This document shows, in pieces, positions 1 to 6,051 of a DNA stretch of 24,642 nt (its first letter is position 1; every line of letters begins with the position of its first letter). Origin of the DNA: a virus; IMG/VR virus record IMGVR_UViG_3300032356_000011, positions 1 through 24,642 of that record, one strand, 5' to 3'. The position numbers were made by a program, and so were the translations under genes. The notes beneath the pieces are model-generated. The model saw only the letters and a program-made list of their open reading frames with translations, had not been told where the DNA came from and did not search any database.

Positions 1-32
1 CCGCGAGCCTGAAGGTGAAAGGAAAGGAACCC

Positions 33-1061
33 ATGCAGATCGAAATGTGGCACATCGACCGGATCAAGGAGTACCAGCAGAACCCGAGGCTCATTGGCGA
101 GCAAGCCGTGGACGCCGTCGCCGCCAGCATCAAGCAATTCGGGTTCAAGGTTCCGGTCATCGTTGACGCCGACGGGGTGCTCATCGCCGGGCACACACGC
201 GTCCGAGCCGCGCGCAAACTGGGCCTGAAAGAAGTGCCGGTCATCCACGCCGGCGACCTGACGCCGGAGCAGGTGCGGGCCTTCAGGATTGCGGACAACA
301 AGCTCCACGAACTGGCGACCTGGGACATGGAACTCCTGCCCATCGAGCTGTCGGAGCTGCGCGGCATGGATGTCGACCTGGAACTCCTGGGCTTCTCGTC
401 GGCGGAGCTGGAAAAGATGCTCGGCGCGATGGGCACCGAGGGCCTGACCGACCCCGACGAGGTTCCCGAGCCGCCCGACGAGGCGACAACGAAGCCCGGT
501 GACCTGTGGATTCTCGGAAACCACCGGCTGCTCTGTGGCGACGCGGGCAAGACCGAGGACGTGGACCGTCTGCTGGCCGGCGCTGCGATCCACCTCGTGA
601 ACACCGATCCGCCGTATAACGTCCGCGTCGAACCTCGCTCGAACAACGCCATCGCCGCGGGCAACAGTTCCTTCACGAACTACCATCACCAGCAGATGGA
701 CCTCGCACGGTACACGGAGAAGTCCAAAGCGACGCACCGGAAGATGCGGGCCAAGGACCGGCCGCTGGAGAACGACTTCGTCAGCGACGAGGAGTTCGAC
801 CGGCTGCTGCATGCGTGGTTCGGCAACATGGCCCGAGTGCTAGAGCCCGGCCGCGGGTTCTACATCTGGGGCGGCTATGCGAACTGCGCGAACTACCCGC
901 CCGTGCTCAAGGCCGTGAAGCTCTATTTCTCGCAAGCCATCATCTGGGTCAAGGAGCACCCCGTGTTGACCCGCAAGGACAGGATGGGTAGCCGTGTGGA
1001 AGAGCTTTCGTTCGGCTGCGAGTGGGGCCGACTCAGGCACCTCAATGGCCTGACGCAATAG
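33..1061 (+). pseudogene. ParB-like nuclease domain / DNA adenine methyltransferase, C-terminally truncated
   Basis: This is the remaining part of a two-domain phage or plasmid protein. Residues 1-95 form a ParB/sulfiredoxin-like domain (GHTR at 53-56, then a helix-rich DNK region), and from about residue 155 a beta-type N6-adenine/N4-cytosine methyltransferase begins with catalytic DPPY at 192-195. In this methyltransferase order the SAM-binding FxGxG motif lies after DPPY, and it is absent: the family-like run WVKEHPVLTRKD ends near base 993, the following ~23 residues look unrelated, and the frame stops at 1061. A frame-shifted trace of the expected continuation may survive at 1000-1055. 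The ATG at 33 is preferred over a GTG at 15 because AAAGGAAAGG lies just before it. The methyltransferase is probably inactive, while the ParB domain may still fold. The restriction gene begins 18 bases downstream on the other strand, so truncation by that insertion is the likely cause (inference). Confidence 0.8.
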
Positions 1062-1079
1062 GTGAACGCGACGTTGACC

Positions 1080-1799
1080 TTAAAGCTGCGATTGTTTGAA
1101 GTGTGCCTCCCCATACCGGGAGAAATAGTACAACACCGATCGCTCAGCGATATCCTGCATTACAGAAGCCATCTCCTCAACCGTCCATCTCTCCGGCCGA
1201 AAGTAGAAACTCCCGCGATTGAACTTCCCCGATTCCTCGTTGTATAGATAGGTCCTATTCAGCCTCCCGAACATTGCCATGGTGGAAACCCGATCCAAAA
1301 TGGATGAGTCCGGCTCAAAGTCACAGCCATACCCAAAACAGACGAACGGGAAGATGCACTCCCGCATCAGCGCGGCTCGAAGGCCAATTAGGTTCTTTCC
1401 AAGACGCTCGATCGCATTACCCTTCGCTTGCTTGGGAAGGCCCTCCTGAGCACGAAGAACGTTCGTGCCCTGATTCTTCACTTCCGCAATGAGGATAGGA
1501 TATGTCAGAATGTCACCAGGTGGCCCCTTAATGGCGAGAACGCCGCCATCGGGGCGAATCGAACTGCTGTCAAAGTGGTAATGAAACTCGGTATCGGGGT
1601 ATGTGCGGCGCAGTTCCGCCACAATATCCCTGAGATACCATTGCTTCTCGTGCGTAAGCGAGACGCCCGCCTTAAACCGGCGCCGGATATGGTCGACCAC
1701 CTTGAACAGCGCCTGTATTATGTCGGTTTCCTGCTGCTTTGAGGTCACGTTGATCACCGTGCCCGCCCGCTGCACGCGCAGTTGGTCTTTCCGCGCCAT
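1080..1799 (-). CDS. EcoRI-family type II restriction endonuclease
   Basis: A 239-residue protein, slightly shorter than EcoRI (277 residues). The PD-(D/E)xK active site is clear: PDGG with Asp84, then AEVKNQG with Glu106 and Lys108, matching EcoRI PDGG/AEAKHQG (Asp91, Glu111, Lys113). It is followed by GNAIER at 127-132, the same string that in EcoRI carries the base-contacting Asn141, Ala142 and Arg145. This predicts cleavage at a site with an AATT core, such as GAATTC or CAATTG, but specificity is inference. The gene lies 6 bases after the methyltransferase stop on the same strand, and its ribosome site GGAGG overlaps that stop region, so methylase is made first and the two are probably translationally coupled. 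No controller (C) protein gene is visible. The local G+C is lower than in the phage genes on either side, which fits horizontal acquisition. Confidence 0.9.
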   Translation of the reverse strand: MARKDQLRVQRAGTVINVTSKQQETDIIQALFKVVDHIRRRFKAGVSLTHEKQWYLRDIVAELRRTYPDTEFHYHFDSSSIRPDGGVLAIKGPPGDILTYPILIAEVKNQGTNVLRAQEGLPKQAKGNAIERLGKNLIGLRAALMRECIFPFVCFGYGCDFEPDSSILDRVSTMAMFGRLNRTYLYNEESGKFNRGSFYFRPERWTVEEMASVMQDIAERSVLYYFSRYGEAHFKQSQL

Positions 1800-1805
1800 T
1801 CCCGG

Positions 1806-2990
1806 CTACCTCCGCTCGAGAAGGAACAGATGCTCGGTCACGTGTATTCGGCGATTGTTGAAGTTCCTTGCACCTCGGAAAGCGTTATACTTCTTCTCCA
1901 CCACGTGGACTGACCCGAGAGCGCTAAGCATCCGCTTCATTTCATTGGGCGCAATGAACCCCTCGTCATTGAAGGAAACCAGAATAAAGGGGGCGTCGAC
2001 AGTGACAAGAAGGTCCTCCAATAACTCCCTGCACCTGCGACGCACGTTGTAACCTGATCGCCGCCAGTCGGGCGGTATCCCGGAAACATGGCTCACGTGC
2101 GTTGGCCGCTCATATCGCACCAGCAGGTTTAGCATGAAGTAGTTTGAGCCATAGGGATGCTGGTTGTACGGCGGGTCAAGGTAGGCTACGTCCAGGTTCT
2201 TGAGACGGCGCACAAGCCTATTGGCGTCCTCTTGGAAAACCTCGTAATCGCACTCGAAATTGCTCAAAACCGGAGGCGCCAAAACGATGTCGCCTAGAAT
2301 TCGGGTCAAGGCGTCGGCGCCTGTCCCACCGAACTGCCCAACGCCGGTCCGCCGGTTCTTGTAGAAACCTTTGAACACACCAGCGGTGTTCGCATGTACC
2401 GAAGCTTCGCTTAACAACGGCCCCAGCAAGAGGTCCGTCAAATCCGCTGGGGCTGTCTCGATTAGTCGGCGGTAGTTGTCGAGGCGCCTTGCGTTAGCGG
2501 TGGTGTAGAACACGCGATCCTCTCGCGTAATTCTAGTCTCATCACGAGGTGCGTATAGCTCTTCAATGAAACCTTTGGGAAAGGGCTCGCTCTCCACGCG
2601 CCTGTTGAAGTCGTCCACTATCGCAGATACCGCACGAACGTCTACCGTGCTCTTGTTACGAAGGTAACAGCGACCAGTAACCGCGGCGTAGTCTTCAATG
2701 TCGTTGCTCGCAAGGTATGCAGCATGAGCCTTCAAAAAGCGCGATACGACACCGGAGCCGCTGAAGGCGTCTAGCACACGAAGTCGCGGCCTGCCAAGGC
2801 GGCGCTTTACTCGTTCAAGAGCGAGCCCGATTTCACCAAGGAAGGCTCGTTTGTTCCCGATGTAGGTGAGCAGTTGCTGCGAAAGGTAGTCAGGGTTCTC
2901 GGACATGGGCTCATCCGGCCAAAGCGCCAGCTGGCGGTCCTTGTCCCACGTACCGTCTAGTCTTGCCGCTCGCATGCCACTCTTCTTCAT
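1806..2990 (-). CDS. D12-class DNA N6-adenine methyltransferase of the restriction-modification pair
   Basis: A 394-residue SAM-dependent adenine methyltransferase. Motif X, TYIGNKR, is at about 42-48, SAM motif I, DAFSGSG, at 74-80, and catalytic motif IV, DPPYNQHPYGSNY, at 272-284. The order (SAM motif before DPPY) and the IGNKR and DPPYNQH signatures place it in the D12/alpha class, as in COG3392 proteins. It presumably protects the site cut by the endonuclease gene directly downstream. The frame is open back to 3185, but the first 65 residues of that extension are low-complexity and unlike the family. The ATG at 2990 has AAGG five bases upstream; an ATG at 2906 is an alternative. M.EcoRI itself is not of this class, so the enzyme pairing is unusual. 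The promoter is not obvious: TGTAAT at 3050-3045 resembles a -10 box but has no good -35. Confidence 0.88.
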   Translation of the reverse strand: MKKSGMRAARLDGTWDKDRQLALWPDEPMSENPDYLSQQLLTYIGNKRAFLGEIGLALERVKRRLGRPRLRVLDAFSGSGVVSRFLKAHAAYLASNDIEDYAAVTGRCYLRNKSTVDVRAVSAIVDDFNRRVESEPFPKGFIEELYAPRDETRITREDRVFYTTANARRLDNYRRLIETAPADLTDLLLGPLLSEASVHANTAGVFKGFYKNRRTGVGQFGGTGADALTRILGDIVLAPPVLSNFECDYEVFQEDANRLVRRLKNLDVAYLDPPYNQHPYGSNYFMLNLLVRYERPTHVSHVSGIPPDWRRSGYNVRRRCRELLEDLLVTVDAPFILVSFNDEGFIAPNEMKRMLSALGSVHVVEKKYNAFRGARNFNNRRIHVTEHLFLLERR

Positions 2991-3339
2991 ATAAGCCTTA
3001 TTCCCGGAAACCGATCTACGAAGGCGGGCTACCGTCGAGGTCTGATTACATCCAGGGTTTTTTTGCGCAGGAGTTGTTGTTGCTAGACAGTCCTCGTGTT
3101 GCCCCATGTAGCGGCGGCGGGTATCGATGGCCTCGAACCGACGGCTACGTCGACCAAGGTCCGAAGCAAAGGTTTGGGGGGCCAATGCGTGGACTCTCTG
3201 TAGCGCGACCTCAATTGGCGCCCATCCGTGATTCCAGCGCCCTGGCGGTTCCCGCCGCCCTTATGTGGATTACTATAGCAGAGGCCGTCATGGCCGCCTA
3301 GCAGGCCGCATGAACGGCGCAGGCCGAGTGGGGAGCACG

Positions 3340-3361
3340 CCGCGTTTACCAGGAAACGCGG
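3340..3361. repeat. 8-bp inverted repeat with 6-base loop
   Basis: CCGCGTTT at 3340-3347 pairs perfectly with AAACGCGG at 3354-3361. No T-run follows on either strand, so a rho-independent terminator is unlikely. It lies in the gene-free stretch between the methyltransferase and the truncated amidotransferase. Confidence 0.6.
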
Positions 3362-3367
3362 GCGGGG

Positions 3368-3553
3368 CTACGCCGTGTCGGCAGTGAGGTGGCCACAGGC
3401 TTCGAAGCTCAAGGGGCTATGCCCGGGCAGACGTAAGTGATTGTCGAATAGCCACTTACGAAAAATCTCGTCTCGCCGTTTGCGAATCCGCCGCAGGCGG
3501 TCCAAGTCGGGCCCGCTCCCGTTCTTCGTGATGAATCCGAACACTCCGCACAT
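3368..3553 (-). pseudogene. Class II glutamine amidotransferase, N-terminal remnant
   Basis: The frame starts MCGVFGFITKNGSGPDLDRL. Cys2 directly after the initiator Met, followed by G-V/I-F-G, is the N-terminal nucleophile signature of class II (Ntn) glutamine amidotransferases, which release ammonia from glutamine. Family resemblance stops after about 23 residues (base ~3484). The rest, to residue 61, has no recognisable continuation such as the usual RRGP motif, and a full enzyme should be roughly 200 residues or more. The start is well supported, because GAAAGGAG lies 9 bases upstream. The gene follows the amidoligase stop by 21 bases in the same direction, a pairing known for amidoligase systems in which the amidotransferase supplies ammonia. 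The 3' part was presumably lost when the restriction-modification segment was acquired. Confidence 0.65.
3432..3460. repeat. 8-bp inverted repeat with 13-base loop near a gene break
   Basis: CGTAAGTG at 3432-3439 is the exact reverse complement of CACTTACG at 3453-3460. On the plus strand AAAAA follows; on the minus strand TTTTT precedes the structure, so neither orientation gives a classical terminator. It sits about 25 bases from the end of the recognisable amidotransferase sequence and could be part of a recombination end. Confidence 0.55.
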
Positions 3554-3574
3554 CGTTCTGCGCTCCTTTCGGGG

Positions 3575-4426
3575 TTAGGCTTGGGCGTCGTACTTCTTGG
3601 CCAGCCGGCGGAACTCGGCCTTGATCTCTTCCTGGGGGATGGCGTCCGAGACCCATCCGTATTGCTTGCCGCCGTGAATCCGGGCGTAGCCCGCGCCCCA
3701 GGCCAGGTATCCGATCAGGCGTTCGGCCTCGCTCGGCCCCGGGCCGGCCTTCTTCCACCCGCCGGAAAGCGCGCCGGGGTTCCACTTCGGCATCCGCTTG
3801 GCGCTCAAGGCCCGCTCGACCAATCCGAGGCAGACCTGAATCCAGCCGACCGCCTTGGTCGCGCTGGTGGTTCCCGAGAAGACGCGGAACTCGACCGTGT
3901 CCTTCGAGCCGCGGGCGAGGTTCGTCAGGTTCAAGGCGTGGTAGCGGTCGCGGTCGAGGTTGGGCTTGGCGTCCTTCTCGCTGCCGTACTTCCGCACCCC
4001 GCCGCAGTACCGACCTCGCTCGCGGTTCTTCGTGCCGGTGATCGCGTAGAGGCCCTTCTCGACGTAGGCCACGATCGTGACCAGGCGGGCGAGCGCGATG
4101 CTGGGCCATTCGCGCTTCCACCCGACGTGAACGTGGACCCCGCAGCTCGCGTTGACCCGGTGGCCTTTGGCCTCGAGGATTCGCATCACCTCGGCGACCT
4201 GGGCCAAGCCTTCGGGGCCCCGCAGGACGGGGCTGACGATCTCGCACCGATGGCCCCCGTTGCCGTTGTCGATGGAGCCGTCGGCCTCGGCCTTCCAGCC
4301 GGCGGGCAGGTAGGGCACCTGGATTCCGTGGCGGTATCCGCCGATCCGCAGGCCGTCGTCGCGGACGGCGCTGTCGGGGGCGATCGTCTCGATCTCGATT
4401 CCGAAGGTCAGGTCGTTGGCGTTCAT
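3575..4426 (-). CDS. Amidoligase-family protein (glutamine-synthetase-like/ATP-dependent COOH-NH2 ligase)
   Basis: A 283-residue protein with the signatures of the putative amidoligase family: FGIEIE at 8-13, acidic/His segments around 49-66 (EIVSP), CGVHVHVG at 95-102 and VEFRVFSGT at 178-186. Family members are predicted to form amide bonds by activating a carboxylate with ATP, with Glu and His residues of these motifs binding metal and nucleotide. The natural substrate is unknown; peptide or cell-surface modification has been proposed for the family. The start has AAGGA eight bases upstream. The gene directly precedes a class II glutamine amidotransferase start, consistent with a two-enzyme module, but that partner is broken here. 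The ligase may thus depend on free ammonia or a host partner, or may be non-functional. A long plus-strand frame antisense to it is a composition artefact. Confidence 0.85.
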   Translation of the reverse strand: MNANDLTFGIEIETIAPDSAVRDDGLRIGGYRHGIQVPYLPAGWKAEADGSIDNGNGGHRCEIVSPVLRGPEGLAQVAEVMRILEAKGHRVNASCGVHVHVGWKREWPSIALARLVTIVAYVEKGLYAITGTKNRERGRYCGGVRKYGSEKDAKPNLDRDRYHALNLTNLARGSKDTVEFRVFSGTTSATKAVGWIQVCLGLVERALSAKRMPKWNPGALSGGWKKAGPGPSEAERLIGYLAWGAGYARIHGGKQYGWVSDAIPQEEIKAEFRRLAKKYDAQA

Positions 4427-4573
4427 CGTGAGGTTCCTTGTTTGGGTGGTAATCGTACCCCTCGCAACAGTGGTAACAGTCGCTCAAACGGGACGTTTTG
4501 TCCAGGGAATTCCAGAAGCCCTAAGTCCAAACAGTGTCGTAGCTTCGGGCTCGTTCTTTGTGTCAGAATGGGC

Positions 4574-4609
4574 GGCTTTTATTGGGTGGCGGAATCGCCC
4601 GTAAAAGCC
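4574..4609. repeat. Nested inverted repeat (cruciform-like)
   Basis: Outer arms GGCTTTTA (4574-4581) and TAAAAGCC (4602-4609) are exact reverse complements. Inside them GGCG (4588-4591) and CGCC (4596-4599) form a second stem with loop GAAT. It lies about 22 bases downstream of the terminator, between HARE-HTH and amidoligase on the minus strand. It could be an operator, a second termination or processing signal, or part of an mRNA leader. Confidence 0.6.
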
Positions 4610-4630
4610 CGGGGGCCAGAGGCGGCCGTA

Positions 4631-4656
4631 AGAAACCCCGGGGGGAACCCCGGGGC
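4631..4656 (-). terminator. Rho-independent terminator after the HARE-HTH gene
   Basis: CCCCGGGG occurs at 4648-4655 and again at 4636-4643, separated by four bases. Each copy is self-complementary, so read on the minus strand they form an 8-bp all-GC stem with loop TTCC followed by TTTCT. It lies 35 bases beyond the HARE-HTH stop codon. This separates that gene from the amidoligase transcript. Confidence 0.75.
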
Positions 4657-4690
4657 GTTTGGGAGAAGGGAAGAGTGCCGCGGCGCTGGG

Positions 4691-5239
4691 CTAGGCATGG
4701 GCGAACTTGCCGCGGTCGGCCTTACGGAAACGGGCCGCGACACCCTTGGCGGCGATCTCGCGGATGATCGCGCTGTAGAGCGTGGCGTGGGGCGTCTTGC
4801 CGCCGGGCGACTGCCAGTAGCCCTTGGCCTCGACCGCCTCGATCATCTCCTTGGCGTTCATCGGCTGGCCCGAGTCCTTCAAGACCTTCGCCGCGGCGTC
4901 CAGGCCGCTCATCTTCTTCGGCTTGGTCTCGGCCTTGGCCCGCTTCGCGTTGCCGCGCTCCGGCTCGGCGCTGGGCATCGCCTCCTGGCTGACCTCGGCG
5001 GCCGGCGGCTCGGTGGTCGTGGCGGTCTGGGTCGCCTTGGCCCTGCGGCTCGTTCGCTGCGGCGCTGCCGCCGCGCCGCGGAGCCGTGCCGGGCTCTTGA
5101 TGTGAATCTTCTTGCCCGTGGCGAGGTTCGTGGCGCTCCAACCGCCGTGGCGGTTCTCGCCGTCGATCCGCACCTCGACGAGCTTGTCCGACACCTTCGA
5201 GGTGTAGACGCCGCCGAGTTGCACTTCGTTCTTCTTCAT
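4691..5239 (-). CDS. HARE-HTH domain protein
   Basis: A 182-residue, strongly basic protein. The N terminus (1-55) is a small beta-rich segment (GGVYTSKVSDKLVEVRIDG) that may be an OB/SH3-like fold. The middle (56-115) is a low-complexity Ala/Thr/Lys linker. The C terminus (about 112-182) matches the HARE-HTH/HB1 winged-helix domain: SGLDAAAKVLKDSGQPMNAKEM, then GYWQSPGGKTPHATLYSAI and RFRKADRGKFA. Such domains occur in restriction-associated proteins, RNA polymerase delta subunit and chromatin proteins, and are thought to read or recruit to DNA. A DNA-binding regulatory or anti-defence role is an inference. GGAGGTG precedes the start. A terminator lies directly downstream and the DUF6900-like gene upstream in the same direction. 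Confidence 0.85.
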   Translation of the reverse strand: MKKNEVQLGGVYTSKVSDKLVEVRIDGENRHGGWSATNLATGKKIHIKSPARLRGAAAAPQRTSRRAKATQTATTTEPPAAEVSQEAMPSAEPERGNAKRAKAETKPKKMSGLDAAAKVLKDSGQPMNAKEMIEAVEAKGYWQSPGGKTPHATLYSAIIREIAAKGVAARFRKADRGKFAHA

Positions 5240-5272
5240 CGCACACCTCCGTTGGGAAAGGGGAAAGGGAGA

Positions 5273-5470
5273 CTATTTCACCGACTGGCGGCCGGCCTCG
5301 TAGGCCGCCCGCAATGCGAGCTTGATCTGTCCGACCGACACCTCGTGGAAATCGAGCGCGTCGGAGTTGCGGTACGCGAGCGTCGGCACCTTGAGCACCT
5401 GCTGGGCGATTTGCGTCAGCCGGGCGTCGATGGTGGCGTCGTCGTCGTTGCGAGCTTGGGGACTGGTCAT
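5273..5470 (-). CDS. Small DUF6900-like protein
   Basis: A 65-residue protein containing VPTLAYRNSDALDFHEVSVG and then a helix ending AAYEAGRQ. The R-N-S-D-x-L-D-F-H-[ED]-V signature followed by a helix with AAYEAG is what I recall of DUF6900, a short family of unknown function found in phage and plasmid accessory regions. It has no membrane segment or visible catalytic motif. GGGAG lies upstream of the ATG. It is the second gene of the leftward accessory operon, between a small hypothetical gene and the HARE-HTH gene. The family name is from memory. Confidence 0.75.
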   Translation of the reverse strand: MTSPQARNDDDATIDARLTQIAQQVLKVPTLAYRNSDALDFHEVSVGQIKLALRAAYEAGRQSVK

Positions 5471-5488
5471 CTTGGGGCTCCCGGTGGG

Positions 5489-5686
5489 TTAGTAGCGTGT
5501 GCTTTCAACGATGGTCAGTTGGAACTCCTGTCCATTGGGAAGCGTGACGACCACGCCGCGGTTCATGGTCAGCACTCCGGCGGCGCGGAACGTGGTCACG
5601 CTGCCGCCGGCCCGTTCGATGCGCCGCTCGATCAGGCGGACCAGCTTCGTCTCGAATCGCTTCTCGCTCAGTCGTGGTTTCTTCAT
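5489..5686 (-). CDS. Small basic hypothetical protein
   Basis: A 65-residue protein starting MKKPRLSEKRF. The first 30 residues are a basic helix (KRFETKLVRLIERRIERAG); the rest alternates hydrophobic and polar residues and looks like a small beta unit ending LTIVESTRY. The family is not recognised. The ATG at 5686 has AAGGAG seven bases upstream, so the longer frame starting at 5734 is not used. It is the first gene of the leftward accessory operon, divergent from the terminase genes, and could be a DNA-binding regulator, but nothing proves this. Confidence 0.65.
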   Translation of the reverse strand: MKKPRLSEKRFETKLVRLIERRIERAGGSVTTFRAAGVLTMNRGVVVTLPNGQEFQLTIVESTRY

Positions 5687-5823
5687 GGTCGTGCTCCTTG
5701 GCGTTGGGGTGCGTTGGTTCGTACATCCACACATGAGCCAGGTTTTCGGCAGAACCTCAAGGCGATTCGGCGGCGGTTCGCATCGATTTCCCGGAATACT
5801 TTTTCGCCCAGGCGTAGCACCCG
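5687..5823. promoter_or_regulatory. Divergent intergenic region between accessory and late operons
   Basis: These 137 bases separate genes read leftward (from 5686) and rightward (from 5824), so promoters for both directions are expected here. I could not find a convincing -35/-10 pair by eye; TTCGCA near 5777 and a T-rich stretch near 5800 are weak candidates only. The assignment rests on gene orientation. Confidence 0.4.
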
Positions 5824-6051
5824 ATGAGCACGATTAACGCTGACGGACGGCAAGGCGGCCCGCTCAATCCCCAGGCTTTACGGCTGGAGGATTTGGCCCG
5901 CATCCTGTCCGCCTCGGGACCGCGGCCGGTGACCGTGGAGATGCTTCAAGCGGACATCGACGACGGCGCGCCGACGAATGCCGATGGCACGATGAGCTTG
6001 GTCGAGTACGCCCGGTGGCTGATCACGGAGATGTCGCATGGCCGCGATTGA
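5824..6051 (+). CDS. Small protein, candidate small terminase subunit
   Basis: A 75-residue protein directly before the large terminase, overlapping it by 14 bases; this is the classical position of the small (DNA-recognition) terminase subunit. Residues 18-70 (LRLEDLARILSASG ... LVEYARWLITEM) align by eye with residues 6-58 of the large terminase (LRPSELCRLLNSAG ... LFRYVAWLVEV): L-R-x3-L-x-R-x-L-x-S-A, a spacer with Gly, then L-x2-Y-x2-W-L. Both segments look like compact helical DNA- or protein-interaction modules. This could be a minimal TerS or an assembly partner of TerL. It is much shorter than most small terminases (about 100-180 residues), so the call is cautious. No strong ribosome site precedes the ATG. 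Confidence 0.55.
   Translation: MSTINADGRQGGPLNPQALRLEDLARILSASGPRPVTVEMLQADIDDGAPTNADGTMSLVEYARWLITEMSHGRD

Larger units (their letters stand above)
2991..3483. other. Gene-poor junction between the restriction-modification genes and the truncated amidotransferase
   Basis: No recognisable complete gene in about 490 bases. The leftward part is the presumed 5' region of the methyltransferase transcript. A plus-strand frame at 2963-3301 is open but has no family resemblance or ribosome site. Two inverted repeats occur: CCGCGTTT/AAACGCGG (3340-3347 and 3354-3361, 6-base loop) and CGTAAGTG/CACTTACG (3432-3439 and 3453-3460, 13-base loop). The second lies a few bases from the point where similarity to glutamine amidotransferase ends, so it could mark the right recombination end of the acquired segment. 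That link is inference. Confidence 0.5.
4427..4690 (-). other. Structured leader region of the amidoligase gene
   Basis: About 260 bases without a gene. On the minus strand it carries, in order, a strong terminator for the upstream HARE-HTH gene (4631-4656), then a nested inverted repeat (4574-4609), then about 145 bases of unstructured-looking leader before the amidoligase start. A promoter for the amidoligase is therefore expected between the terminator and 4440, but no good -35/-10 pair was found by eye. Confidence 0.55.

Noticed and set aside
3100-3160. tRNA-like TTCGAGGC string on the minus strand, possibly an attachment site
   Set aside because: The bases after the loop do not complete a T-stem, and no acceptor or anticodon stem could be built.
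2991-3185. N-terminal extension of the D12 methyltransferase by 65 residues
   Set aside because: The extension is low-complexity and not family-like, whereas ATG 2990 has an AAGG and starts close to the IGNKR motif at the normal distance.
2963-3301. A 112-codon plus-strand frame between methyltransferase and amidotransferase
   Set aside because: No ribosome site and no similarity; it partly overlaps the methyltransferase start region.
3581-5827. A 748-codon open frame on the plus strand
   Set aside because: It is antisense to the amidoligase, HARE-HTH and two small genes, all with recognisable families and ribosome sites; the frame has no family resemblance and reflects high third-position G+C.
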